Below, piece by piece: positions 6,410 through 14,211 of a DNA stretch of 16,137 nt; positions within the stretch are counted from its first letter, which is position 1; each line of letters begins with the position of its first letter. The stretch is from an uncultured Pseudomonadota bacterium (GTDB taxonomy: Bacteria; Myxococcota_A; UBA796; GCA-2862545), in NCBI GenBank assembly GCA_937891875.1, contig CALATR010000265.1, forward strand, positions 1 through 16,137, given 5' to 3'. The translations under genes were made by a program, and so were the position numbers. The notes beneath the pieces were generated by a model. It worked only from the letters and a program-made list of their open reading frames with translations. It was not told where the DNA came from and made no database searches.

Positions 6410-9400
6410 ACCTCGTCGAGCTGCTGCGCCAGCGGGCCATCGAGTTCCCCGAGCACGGCTACATCCCATCGGACGGTCGCAGGGAGCGGGATCCCCTCAC
6501 CTTCGCCGAGCTGCACCGTCGGGCCGCGGGCGTCGCCGCCACGCTCTCCGACCGCCCCCGCGGCAGCCACGCCCTGCTCCTCTACCCGCCCGGCGTGGAC
6601 ATGATCGTCGGCTTCTTCGGCGCCCTCGCCGCGGGCCTCGTCCCGGTGCCCGCGTACCCCCCCGATCCGGCGCGCCTGCAGCGCTCCATGCCCCGCCTGA
6701 CCGCCATGCTCGACGATGCCCGCCCCAGCGTGGTGCTCTCGACAGCCATGGTGGAGCAGCTGACCCGCACGCTCGCCGCCGACACCCCGCTCGCCCGGCT
6801 GCCCTGGGTGCCCACCGACGCGATCGCCGGCCTCGACACCGAGCTCGGCGAGCCCGGCGAAGTCGCCTTCGTGCAGTACACGTCCGGCTCGACCGGTCAG
6901 CCCCGGGGCGTGCGCGTGCCCCACACCGCGGCGCTCGCGAACCTGGACCTCATCTACGACGGCGCCGGGCTCGGCCCCGACACCATCACGGTCGGCTGGA
7001 CGCCGCTGTACCACGACATGGGCCTGCTCATGACCATGCTCGGCCCCATGTTCCTGGGCGGTCGGGCGGTCGTGATGTCCCCGCTCGACTTCCTGTCCCG
7101 GCCCCTGTCCTGGCTGCAGACCATCGATCGCGTCGGCGCCGAGGCCAGCGGCGGGCCGAACTTCGCGTTCGAGCTGTGCGTGCGCAAGCTCCGCGGCGCC
7201 CCCCTGGACGTCGACCTGTCCCGCTGGCGCTACGCCTTCCTCGGCGCCGAGCCCATCCGCGCCGACACCCTGGACCGCTTCGCCGCCGCCTTCGCCCCCC
7301 ACGGCTTCCGGCGCGAGGCGCTCTACCCGACCTACGGGCTCGCCGAGAACACCCTGCTGGTCGCGGCCCCGCCTCCCGGAGAGTCGGCCGTGATCCGCTC
7401 TTTCGACGCGGATGGCCTGCAGCGGGGGCGCGCGGTGCCCGGCGACGACACCCGGCTGGTCAGCGCCGGCCAGGTGCGCGGTCCGCAGGCGGTCGCCATC
7501 GTCGACGAGACCGGTGCTGCCCTGCCCGACCGCCACGTCGGCGAGATCCGCGTGCAGGGACCCAGCGTGGCCCGCGACTACTACGGCCGCCCCGACGAGA
7601 CCGACCGCCTGCTGCGCTCCGCCCGACCCGACGCCCCCGGCCCCTGGCTGCGCACCGGCGACCTCGGGTTCCTCGACGACGGCGAGCTGTTCATCGTGTC
7701 CCGAGAGAAGGACCTCATCGTCGTGCGCGGCCGCAACGTGCATCCCCAGGACGTCGAGGCCGCAGTGGAGCAGCACGCCCAGGTTCGGCCCGGCTGCAGC
7801 GCGGCGTTCGCGGTGGAGGTCGACGGGGAGGAGCGGGTCGCGGTCGCGGTGGAGGTCCGCGACGCCGAGGGTCTGGACCCCGAGGCGATGGCGGCGGAGC
7901 TGTTCCGGCGGGTCGTGGACGCGGTCGACGTGAGCGTGGAGACCGTCGTCTTCCTGCCCAAGCGGGCCCTGCCGAAGACGTCCAGCGGCAAGCTCCAGCG
8001 GCGTGAGGTCGCCTGGCGACACCGGGACGGCGAGCTGGGCGCGCTCGCGGTGGTCACCGGCAGGGGGCTCGCCGACGCATGGCTGAAGGGAAGGTTCTCC
8101 GCCGAAGATGAGCTCGACAGCCTGGCGCGTATCGAGCTCGCCCAGGAGGCGGAGCGGGTGCTCGGACGGGCCATCGAGACGGAGCACGCCCTGGGCGGGA
8201 GCGTCGGGGACGAGGCGGTCGCGAGGGGCCCGGCGACCCGCGCATCGGCCGCCCAGCAGGCCATGTGGCACGACACCCGGCGCCACCCCGGCGTGCACGT
8301 CAACCACGTGGCGTTCGACGTGTACGGACCGCTGGACGTCAGCCGGGTCCACGCCGCCGCCGAGCAGCTGGCCGCGGCCTTCCCCTCCCTGCGCACTCGC
8401 TTCGAGGCGCGCGACGGCGCCGTGGTTCGCACCGTCACCGACGGCATTCGCGGCACGGTCCGCTACGAGAGCCTGCGTCCGGGGGACTTCGATCGCCGCA
8501 TCCAGGCGCTCGGCGAGGCCGGCCTCGACCCCGCGTACGAGGTCTGCGCCATCTCCGCCTTCCGGATCGACCCCGAGCACCACATCATCGTGCTGTCGCT
8601 CCACCACGTCATCTACGACGCCGCCTGGGTGATCCGACTGGTCCAGGCCTGGCTCGACGTGCTCGACACCAGGCCGATCGTGCGCCTGCCCACCCCGTTC
8701 GAGCGCTTCGTCACCGCCCAGGACGGCCTGTCCGGCGAGGACGTCGTGCGCGACATCGTGTCCGGACACCAGGGCATGTTCGACCCTGGAAACGGGGTCC
8801 GCACCGACGGCACCGCGTTCCACGCCCTGCCCATCGCCGACTGGCCGGAGCGCGCGCGAGCCCACGGCGTCACCCCGTTCGAGTGGCTCGCGGGCGCCTT
8901 CGCCGGCAGCCTGGCCCACGTCACCGGCCGCGACGACGTGCTCTTCCAGGCCTCGGTCACCCTGCGCGACCTGCCCGGCTGTGCCGACGTCGACGGTCCC
9001 GCGTTCAACACGATGCCCCTGCGCCTGTCCGGCTCGGGCGATCCCGCCCAGCTCGCCCGCGCCGCCCGCGAGGCCAAGGCCCGGGTGTGGCCCGTCCGCG
9101 GCGTTCCCGTGCCAATCGATTCCAGCGTCGGATCCGGACTGGGACCGGTCCTGCTGCACCTCTACGACTGGCGCCGCTACCCCGACCCCGTGCGCCGCCT
9201 GCGTGCCGGCGAGACCCTGTCCCTGCGCACCGTGGGCGTACGCGCCCGTCCCCTCGCCGCACTCACCGTGCCTCGACCCTTCGATCTCTCCGTCGGGATC
9301 GGCCTCGAGGCCGATCGGGTCACCCTCGGCGCCCGCTACGACGCCTCCCGCCTGAGCGCGGACACCGTCGCCGACCTGCTCCAGGGCATCGCCGGGCGGG

Positions 9401-9411
9401 CCCATGCCTGA
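6406..9411 (+). CDS. Fatty acyl-AMP ligase fused to a carrier-like segment and an NRPS-type condensation domain
   Basis: The protein is 1001 aa from the GTG at 6406, which overlaps the upstream TGA (GTGA). A GTG at 6400 is an alternative; GGAGG at 6391-6395 could serve either. Residues about 1-540 are a fatty acyl-AMP ligase (FAAL): YTSGSTG at 158-164, PLYHDMG ending at Gly206, SGGPNFAFELC, YPTYGLAENTLL, TGDLGF near Asp419 and the C-terminal Lys529 in SSGKLQRRE. Ser572 in DELDSLARIEL looks like a phosphopantetheine site in a shortened carrier domain. Residues about 610-1000 are a condensation domain: SAAQQAMW at 614-621, HHVIYDA with catalytic His734 and structural Asp738, FNTMPLRL near Asn868, and PFDL near Asp960. 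The enzyme should activate a fatty acid as acyl-AMP and pass the acyl group, probably through the carrier, to an amine or alcohol acceptor. No acceptor-loading module is present. Confidence 0.9.
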   Translation: MNLVELLRQRAIEFPEHGYIPSDGRRERDPLTFAELHRRAAGVAATLSDRPRGSHALLLYPPGVDMIVGFFGALAAGLVPVPAYPPDPARLQRSMPRLTAMLDDARPSVVLSTAMVEQLTRTLAADTPLARLPWVPTDAIAGLDTELGEPGEVAFVQYTSGSTGQPRGVRVPHTAALANLDLIYDGAGLGPDTITVGWTPLYHDMGLLMTMLGPMFLGGRAVVMSPLDFLSRPLSWLQTIDRVGAEASGGPNFAFELCVRKLRGAPLDVDLSRWRYAFLGAEPIRADTLDRFAAAFAPHGFRREALYPTYGLAENTLLVAAPPPGESAVIRSFDADGLQRGRAVPGDDTRLVSAGQVRGPQAVAIVDETGAALPDRHVGEIRVQGPSVARDYYGRPDETDRLLRSARPDAPGPWLRTGDLGFLDDGELFIVSREKDLIVVRGRNVHPQDVEAAVEQHAQVRPGCSAAFAVEVDGEERVAVAVEVRDAEGLDPEAMAAELFRRVVDAVDVSVETVVFLPKRALPKTSSGKLQRREVAWRHRDGELGALAVVTGRGLADAWLKGRFSAEDELDSLARIELAQEAERVLGRAIETEHALGGSVGDEAVARGPATRASAAQQAMWHDTRRHPGVHVNHVAFDVYGPLDVSRVHAAAEQLAAAFPSLRTRFEARDGAVVRTVTDGIRGTVRYESLRPGDFDRRIQALGEAGLDPAYEVCAISAFRIDPEHHIIVLSLHHVIYDAAWVIRLVQAWLDVLDTRPIVRLPTPFERFVTAQDGLSGEDVVRDIVSGHQGMFDPGNGVRTDGTAFHALPIADWPERARAHGVTPFEWLAGAFAGSLAHVTGRDDVLFQASVTLRDLPGCADVDGPAFNTMPLRLSGSGDPAQLARAAREAKARVWPVRGVPVPIDSSVGSGLGPVLLHLYDWRRYPDPVRRLRAGETLSLRTVGVRARPLAALTVPRPFDLSVGIGLEADRVTLGARYDASRLSADTVADLLQGIAGRAHA

Positions 9412-9949
9412 CCGCTCCGTGCTCCCCGGGCTCCTCACCCTCGCCGGTGCACTCTGCGCGTTGTGGGCGAGCATCCTGCTCATTCGCGACGGATCCGCCG
9501 CCACCGAGGCCGCGGTGCTGTGGTGGTGGCTCGCCGTGATCTGCGACCAGCTCGACGGTCCCCTCGCCCGCGCCCTGGGCGCCACCAGCCCCCGCGGCGC
9601 GCTCCTCGACGGCCTGTCCGACTCGGTGCTCTATCTGCTCGCCCCCGCGGCCATCTGCCTCGTCAGCGACGCTCCCCTCGCCGGTCTCGCCGCCTTCGCC
9701 CTGGGCTTGTGGCGCCTGTCCGGCGACCTCACCCGCGACACCAAGGGCGTGCACTTCGGCCTGCCCGCAGTCGTGCTGGTCACCGGGCAGGCCGTGCTCG
9801 GCTGGACCCCGCTCGCCGCCTGGATCTGGGCGGTCGCCTCGGGCGCGTGGTTCCTGCTCGTCCCCCGGGCTCCGGGCTGGCTGCGGATCCCGATGGGCGT
9901 CGCGGCCGTCGGCACGCTGGGGGTGGTGTTCTCGGATCTGTCGGCCTGA
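9404..9949 (+). CDS. CDP-alcohol phosphotransferase (membrane)
   Basis: The protein is 181 aa. The ATG overlaps the FAAL-condensation stop by 8 nt; the RBS is only a G-rich stretch. It carries the complete family signature D-x2-D-G-x2-A-R-x8-G-x3-D-x3-D as D48, D51, G52, A55, R56, G65, D69 and D73. The Asp residues bind two metals and the CDP moiety. Hydrophobic segments at about 6-27, 36-47, 72-100, 118-150 and 160-178 fit the family's roughly six short transmembrane helices. Members move a phospho-alcohol from CDP-alcohol to a second alcohol, or diacylglycerol moieties from CDP-diacylglycerol to an alcohol, in the inner membrane. With a CDP-forming enzyme encoded two genes upstream, the former direction is favoured, with the acyl product of the FAAL-condensation enzyme as acceptor or head group. 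The substrate is unknown. Confidence 0.88.
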   Translation: MPDRSVLPGLLTLAGALCALWASILLIRDGSAATEAAVLWWWLAVICDQLDGPLARALGATSPRGALLDGLSDSVLYLLAPAAICLVSDAPLAGLAAFALGLWRLSGDLTRDTKGVHFGLPAVVLVTGQAVLGWTPLAAWIWAVASGAWFLLVPRAPGWLRIPMGVAAVGTLGVVFSDLSA

Positions 9950-9974
9950 CCGGACGGGCCGGACACCGGGCGAG

Positions 9975-10397
9975 CTAGCGGCTCGGCGGCACCGCGTACG
10001 TCACCGCCGCGTGCACGACCGGCCCGTCGACCCCCTCGCTGGTGAGGGTGACGTCGCCCACGGACAGGGTCCGCCCCAGCTTGAGCACCCGCGCGTCGGC
10101 CCGCAGCAGGGCGAGGCTCGGCTTGCGCATGAAGTTGATGCTCACGTTGGTGGTCACCGTGAGGGGCTCGGGGCCGATGAGGCTCATGGTGGCGACGTAG
10201 TAGGCGAGGTCGACCAGGGCGAAGAGGGTCGGGCCGGACACGGTGCCGCCCGGCCGCAGGTGGCGCTCGTCGGGCTGCAGGGTGATGGCGGCGGTGCCCT
10301 CGCCCACTTCGACGATGGAGAAGGCAGGGTCGACCTGGGGAAAGGTCCGGCGCAGCAGCTCGCGCGCGCCGACGACATCGAGCTTGGCACCGCTCAC
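9975..10397 (-). CDS. PaaI-like hotdog thioesterase
   Basis: The protein is 140 aa. The start is a GTG overlapping the upstream lipoprotein's TGA as GTGA, which also fixes the start. The motif RPGGTVSGPTLFALVDLAYY (51-70 region) is the hotdog-fold helix of the PaaI/YbgC-like acyl-CoA thioesterase family, with Asp in VDLAYY at the usual catalytic position. TVTTNVSINFMRKP follows as the expected beta strand, and VLKLGRTLSVGDVTL and HAAVTYAVPP complete the sheet. The length matches a single-hotdog enzyme that forms dimers or tetramers. The likely reaction is hydrolysis of an acyl-CoA or acyl-carrier thioester in the cytosol. It runs convergently into the CDP-alcohol phosphotransferase gene with a 25-nt gap. 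A link to the acyl-lipid operon is possible by function but not by transcription. Confidence 0.87.
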   Translation of the reverse strand: MSGAKLDVVGARELLRRTFPQVDPAFSIVEVGEGTAAITLQPDERHLRPGGTVSGPTLFALVDLAYYVATMSLIGPEPLTVTTNVSINFMRKPSLALLRADARVLKLGRTLSVGDVTLTSEGVDGPVVHAAVTYAVPPSR

Positions 10398-11062
10398 GGC
10401 GCGTCCACCAGCACACCCTCCTCGACGAGCGCGTCGTAGTGGTAGCCAAAGCCGAGATCGACGTCCTGCCGCAGCACGCCTCGGAACGCGACCCGCTGGC
10501 CCGTACGCACGCTGGCCTGGGTCTTGACCGTGAGGTCGTTCGTGCCGGATGCCGCGTCGCCGGTGCCGTCCTGCAGGTGCACCCAGTTGTGGCCGACCGC
10601 GTTCGACGCCTTGACCACCGTGCCGTGCACCACGACCTGCGTGCCGGCGCGCTGGGCGAGCTCGGCGTAGAGGGTGCCGATGGACACGGCGCCGGCGGGG
10701 GCGGACGCAGCGAGGGTGGCCTCGGCGGTGGCGCGGTCGACGACCTGCACGTGGGCGATGTCGACGACGGCGGGCACGCGCGCACCCAGCTCGGGGATCT
10801 CGACGTCGGTCCGGGCAGACCCCTGGCCCAGCAGCACGTAGTCGCCGACCTTCGCGCCCACCGCAGGCACCTCGATCCAGGTCTGCAGCGCGCCCTGCTT
10901 GACCGCGAGCAGCTGGGTGTCGCCCCGGTCGATGACCTGCTCGACCGAGGTGGGCGCGCGGTTGGCCCAGCCGTCGGGCGGTGGCTCGGTGCCCTGGACC
11001 GAGGACCAGGAGCACGCGCTCACGGAGAGGGCAACGACGACGACGAAGACGATGGCACGCAT
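10394..11062 (-). CDS. Lipoprotein with an OB-fold-like domain
   Basis: The protein is 222 aa. The signal peptide MRAIVFVVVVALSVSAC ends in a lipobox with Cys17; a GAGGTAGGAAG purine stretch precedes the ATG. Residues about 40-110 are a beta-rich region of unknown type. Residues about 140-218 resemble an OB-fold family seen in deltaproteobacterial lipoproteins and periplasmic proteins: GTQVVVHGTVVKAS, then NWVHLQDGTG at 159-168, NDLTVKT, GQRVAFRGVL and FGYHYDALVEEG. In related proteins this block is often annotated as nucleotide- or nucleic-acid-binding, but the ligand in the envelope is unknown. It is the promoter-proximal gene of a two-gene operon with the thioesterase and is divergent from the histidine kinase gene, with a 91-nt shared upstream region. 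Confidence 0.82.
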   Translation of the reverse strand: MRAIVFVVVVALSVSACSWSSVQGTEPPPDGWANRAPTSVEQVIDRGDTQLLAVKQGALQTWIEVPAVGAKVGDYVLLGQGSARTDVEIPELGARVPAVVDIAHVQVVDRATAEATLAASAPAGAVSIGTLYAELAQRAGTQVVVHGTVVKASNAVGHNWVHLQDGTGDAASGTNDLTVKTQASVRTGQRVAFRGVLRQDVDLGFGYHYDALVEEGVLVDAP

Positions 11063-11104
11063 GGCTGCTTCCTACCTCGCCGCCGATCGACCAGCCTCTG
11101 GGAT

Positions 11105-11115
11105 GGCATGATGCC
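11105..11115. promoter_or_regulatory. Small palindrome GGCAT-G-ATGCC in the divergent intergenic region
   Basis: The 11-nt palindrome lies between the divergent lipoprotein (start 11062, - strand) and histidine kinase (start 11154, + strand) genes. Its position suits a shared operator or promoter element, but short palindromes are common in GC-rich DNA. No clear -35/-10 pair was found in the 91-nt gap. Confidence 0.2.
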
Positions 11116-11153
11116 GTGGGCAAGCCGACGAGTTTGCTGGGTCTGGAGCAGCA

Positions 11154-13160
11154 TTGATCACGGGACTCACACCCGAGGCGACCCTCGTCGACGCGGTGAC
11201 CGGCACGCCGCCGGACGATCGTGTGGACGCGACGCTGGAGCTCGCCTGGCGCTTGCGCCTGCGCGATCCGACGCGCTCCCGGGCCCTGGTGCAGTCGGTC
11301 CACGCAGTACCCGAAGCCGCAGGTCGGAGGGCGATCTTCGCGCTCCGGCAGACCTCGGTCGAGGCGATGGACACCGTGCTCGCGCTGGCCGCTCGACCCG
11401 ACGTCGATCCCCTCTGGTCGCTGCGGGCCCTGGTCGTCGGGGCGGACCGCCTGCTGGACGGGCTCGCCACCACCGCTGCCGAGGCGCTGACCGACCAGGT
11501 CCGCGCCGCCCTGGACGCCGCAGCTGGCGACGTGGGCCCGACCGACATGCAGGCGGTCGAGAACATGCTGGGCCGGGTCGCGATGCTGTTTCGCGACCGC
11601 AGCGTCGATGCGCTGGCCCACTACGAGCGGGCGGCCGAGCTCTCCGCCCTCGCCGGTGAGGTCGATGCCCAGGTGATCAACCTCGTCAACGCGGCGAGCG
11701 TGCTCGGCCTGATGCAGGACCCGGGCGGGGCGATGGAGCGCTACCTGCGGGCGCTGCGGGTGCTGGAGAGCCAGCAGGACGTGCAGCCGCGGGTGCTCGG
11801 CTTCGTGCACGGCAACATCGCCGTCCTGTACTGGCGCTTCGGCAGCCTGACCGAGGCGCGCCACCATGCGCACGAGTCCGTGGTCGTGTCCCGCCGCCAG
11901 GATCGCCCCCACCTGCTCGTCTTCGCCCTTGCGGGGCGGATCCGGATCGGCCTCACCGACGCGCAGCTGGACGCGGTCCGCGAGGACCTGGACGAGCTCG
12001 AGCGGGTCCTCGAGAGCGGAGCTGACCTCGACGGCCTGCGCCAGCTGGCCGCGAACCTGCGTGCTGCGTGGCTGGTCGCGTCCGGGCAGCCCGCAGACGC
12101 CCTCCGCCACCTCGAGCAGGCGGGGGAGATCGAGGATGAGGAGGGCGCGATCGAGCGCGCCCAGATCCGCGCCCACGCGTCGACCCGCCTCGGTCGGCAC
12201 GGCGAGGCGGTGGCCTGGGTGGAGCCGGTGCGACAGGCGGTGCTCCGGGTCCGCGATCCCCTCCACGAGCGGGTGATCGACGAGCACGTGGTCAACCTCC
12301 AGGCGCTCGGCCGGCACGAGGATGCCATCGCATTCTTGCAGGAACGAACCCGCTTTCTCCGCCACGAGCCGCGTCGCCTGGCGCGACTGCGCATGGACGC
12401 GGTCGTCCGGGAGGTCGAGGTCCGGACGGCCCGGGCGCGCGCCGACGACGCCAGCGCCCACGCGCGCAGCCTGCAGACCCAGCTGCAGCGCGCCCAGCGC
12501 CTCGAGGCGTTCGGTCAGCTGGCCGCCGGCCTCGCCCACGACGTCAACAACGCCCTGAGCGTGGTGGTGGCGGCGGCGGACCAGCTCGCCCAGGGGTCAG
12601 CGCCTTCCGAGAAGGCGGCGAGCCTGGACACCCTGAACCGCGCCGTCGACCAGGCCACCTCCATCACCCGCCGGCTGCTCACCATCGCCCGCCAGTCCGA
12701 GCTCCACGCGGTGGACCTGTCCCTCGACGAGCACCTGGTCGCCCTGCTGCCGGTCGTGCAGACCGCCGCGGGACACTGCCGAGTGGACCTGCAGATCGAG
12801 GCGCACGTCCAGGTCCGCGCGGACCCCAACCTCCTGGACCAGGCCCTGCTGAACCTGGTGCTCAACGCCCGCGACGCGATGGAGGACGGAGGCACGGTCA
12901 CGGTGCGGCTCGACGCGAGCCACCGCCGGGCCCGCCTCACGGTGGAGGACTGCGGACCCGGCATCGCCCCCGACGTCCTGCAGCACGTGTTCGATCCATT
13001 CTTCACCACCAAGGGCAGTGCCGGGACCGGCCTCGGCCTGGCGATGGTCTGGGGCATCGCTCAGCAGCTCGGCGGCGACGTCTCGGTACAGAGCGAGCCC
13101 GGGCAGGGCGCCCGCTTCACGATCGCGCTCCCCGCCGAGGTCGTGCGGGAGGTGGGGTAG
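11154..13160 (+). CDS. Soluble TPR-containing sensor histidine kinase
   Basis: The protein is 668 aa from a TTG, preceded by GGAG with 5-nt spacing. Residues 1 to about 390 are helical with tetratricopeptide-like repeats, such as DALAHYERAAELSALAGE, GAMERYLRALRVLES and DALRHLEQAGEI, a likely protein- or ligand-sensing region. A helical, probably coiled-coil stretch (about 395-450) leads to the dimerisation helix with GQLAAGLAHDVNN, phosphoacceptor His462. The ATPase domain has the N box NLVLNARDAM (Asn571), the G1 box DCGPGI (Asp599), the F box FDPFFTTK and the G2 box GTGLGLAMV near 626. There is no transmembrane helix, signal peptide or receiver domain, so it is a cytosolic sensor, and no partner response regulator lies in the window. 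Its stop codon directly abuts the opposing iminopeptidase stop. Confidence 0.9.
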   Translation: MITGLTPEATLVDAVTGTPPDDRVDATLELAWRLRLRDPTRSRALVQSVHAVPEAAGRRAIFALRQTSVEAMDTVLALAARPDVDPLWSLRALVVGADRLLDGLATTAAEALTDQVRAALDAAAGDVGPTDMQAVENMLGRVAMLFRDRSVDALAHYERAAELSALAGEVDAQVINLVNAASVLGLMQDPGGAMERYLRALRVLESQQDVQPRVLGFVHGNIAVLYWRFGSLTEARHHAHESVVVSRRQDRPHLLVFALAGRIRIGLTDAQLDAVREDLDELERVLESGADLDGLRQLAANLRAAWLVASGQPADALRHLEQAGEIEDEEGAIERAQIRAHASTRLGRHGEAVAWVEPVRQAVLRVRDPLHERVIDEHVVNLQALGRHEDAIAFLQERTRFLRHEPRRLARLRMDAVVREVEVRTARARADDASAHARSLQTQLQRAQRLEAFGQLAAGLAHDVNNALSVVVAAADQLAQGSAPSEKAASLDTLNRAVDQATSITRRLLTIARQSELHAVDLSLDEHLVALLPVVQTAAGHCRVDLQIEAHVQVRADPNLLDQALLNLVLNARDAMEDGGTVTVRLDASHRRARLTVEDCGPGIAPDVLQHVFDPFFTTKGSAGTGLGLAMVWGIAQQLGGDVSVQSEPGQGARFTIALPAEVVREVG

Positions 13161-14150
13161 TCAGCCCGTCACGATCGCCCGCAGCCGGTCCGTCTCCTCG
13201 CGCAGGGCCGCGGCGATGGGCGGCTCGCTGTCGGAGTGGCCCGCGCCCTCGATGAAGCGCAGCCGCGGATGCACGCCGACCTGGCGCAGGGCGTTGGCGA
13301 AGCGCCAGGCGGCGTAGGGCACGCAGACGTGGTCGTTGCGGCCGTGCACGATGCTGACGTCGAGCCCGGCGAGCCGCGCCATGTTGTCGTCGGCCAGCAG
13401 CGAGCCCGCGGGCAGGTACCCACCGGCCAGCATGTACGCGACCTCCAGGGCGGCGAAGGGCATGAAGGCGGACGCGTTGGCCAGGCGGGCGTCCATGCCG
13501 GCGCGGTCGACGTGCAGCTTCGAGATCGACAGCTCGTAGCGGACGAACTCGCGGGCGGCGTCCTCGCGGCGATCGGGGTCGTCGAGCAGGGCCTGGTACG
13601 CCTGGAGCAGGTCGGGCTCATCGGGGCGCCGGGCGCGGGCGAAGGCCTCGTAGCGGGCCCAGGCCTCGGGGTGGTGGTCGGCCTCGCGGGGCTCGCGGAA
13701 CAGGCCGTCGACCTCGTCCGGCTCGAAGGTGAAGATCCCGCGGAGCACGAGGTGGCGCACCCGGCTCGGACAGGCCTGGGCGTAGGCGATCGCCAAGGTA
13801 GAACCCCAGGAACCACCGAGAACGACCGGCCAGTGGTCGACGCCGACGTACGCCCGGATGGCCTCGATGTCGGCGATCAGCTTGCTGGTGTTGTTCTCGT
13901 GCATGGCGGCGTCGAAGTCGTCCGCCACGTTGGGGCGGCTCTGCCCCGCGCCGCGCTGGTCGAAGACGACAATGCGGTAGACGGCGGGGTCGAAGAAGGA
14001 GCGCACCCGTGGGGTCGTGCCGCCCCCGGGGCCGCCGTGCAGGAAGAGCGCAGGGACCCCGTCGGGCCGACCGCTCTGCTCCACGTAGAGCTGGTGTCCG
14101 TCGCCGACGTCGAGCCAGGTGACGTCGAAGGGCTCGGGGATCTCGGGCAT
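13161..14150 (-). CDS. pip: Proline iminopeptidase (S33 alpha/beta hydrolase)
   Basis: The protein is 329 aa. The ATG is preceded by GAGGAG at about 5-nt spacing. It has the family's hallmark motifs: HGGPGGG at 38-44 for the oxyanion hole, DQRGAGQS at 64-71, the nucleophile elbow GGSWGS with Ser114, Asp273 in GRNDHV and His305 in GAGHS. The order, spacing and about 320-aa length match bacterial prolyl aminopeptidase, which releases N-terminal proline from peptides in the cytosol. The lid region around 150-230 is typical. It has no signal peptide. It lies 61 nt downstream of the Rossmann-protein gene on the same strand, so the two may share a transcript, and it is tail-to-tail with the TPR kinase. 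Other S33 hydrolases share these motifs, so the exact substrate is somewhat uncertain. Confidence 0.92.
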   Translation of the reverse strand: MPEIPEPFDVTWLDVGDGHQLYVEQSGRPDGVPALFLHGGPGGGTTPRVRSFFDPAVYRIVVFDQRGAGQSRPNVADDFDAAMHENNTSKLIADIEAIRAYVGVDHWPVVLGGSWGSTLAIAYAQACPSRVRHLVLRGIFTFEPDEVDGLFREPREADHHPEAWARYEAFARARRPDEPDLLQAYQALLDDPDRREDAAREFVRYELSISKLHVDRAGMDARLANASAFMPFAALEVAYMLAGGYLPAGSLLADDNMARLAGLDVSIVHGRNDHVCVPYAAWRFANALRQVGVHPRLRFIEGAGHSDSEPPIAAALREETDRLRAIVTG

Positions 14151-14211
14151 GGACGCTCCTCGTAGGCTGGCGTTGCCCCTAGCCTGTGCGGCGGCCACCG
14201 AGCAGGCGCCT

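Noticed and set aside
6355..9585. 1076-codon open frame on the - strand opposite the FAAL-condensation gene
   Set aside because: Its product is a low-complexity run of G, A, V, R, D and H typical of the complement of a GC-rich gene. The + strand frame has complete FAAL and condensation motifs.
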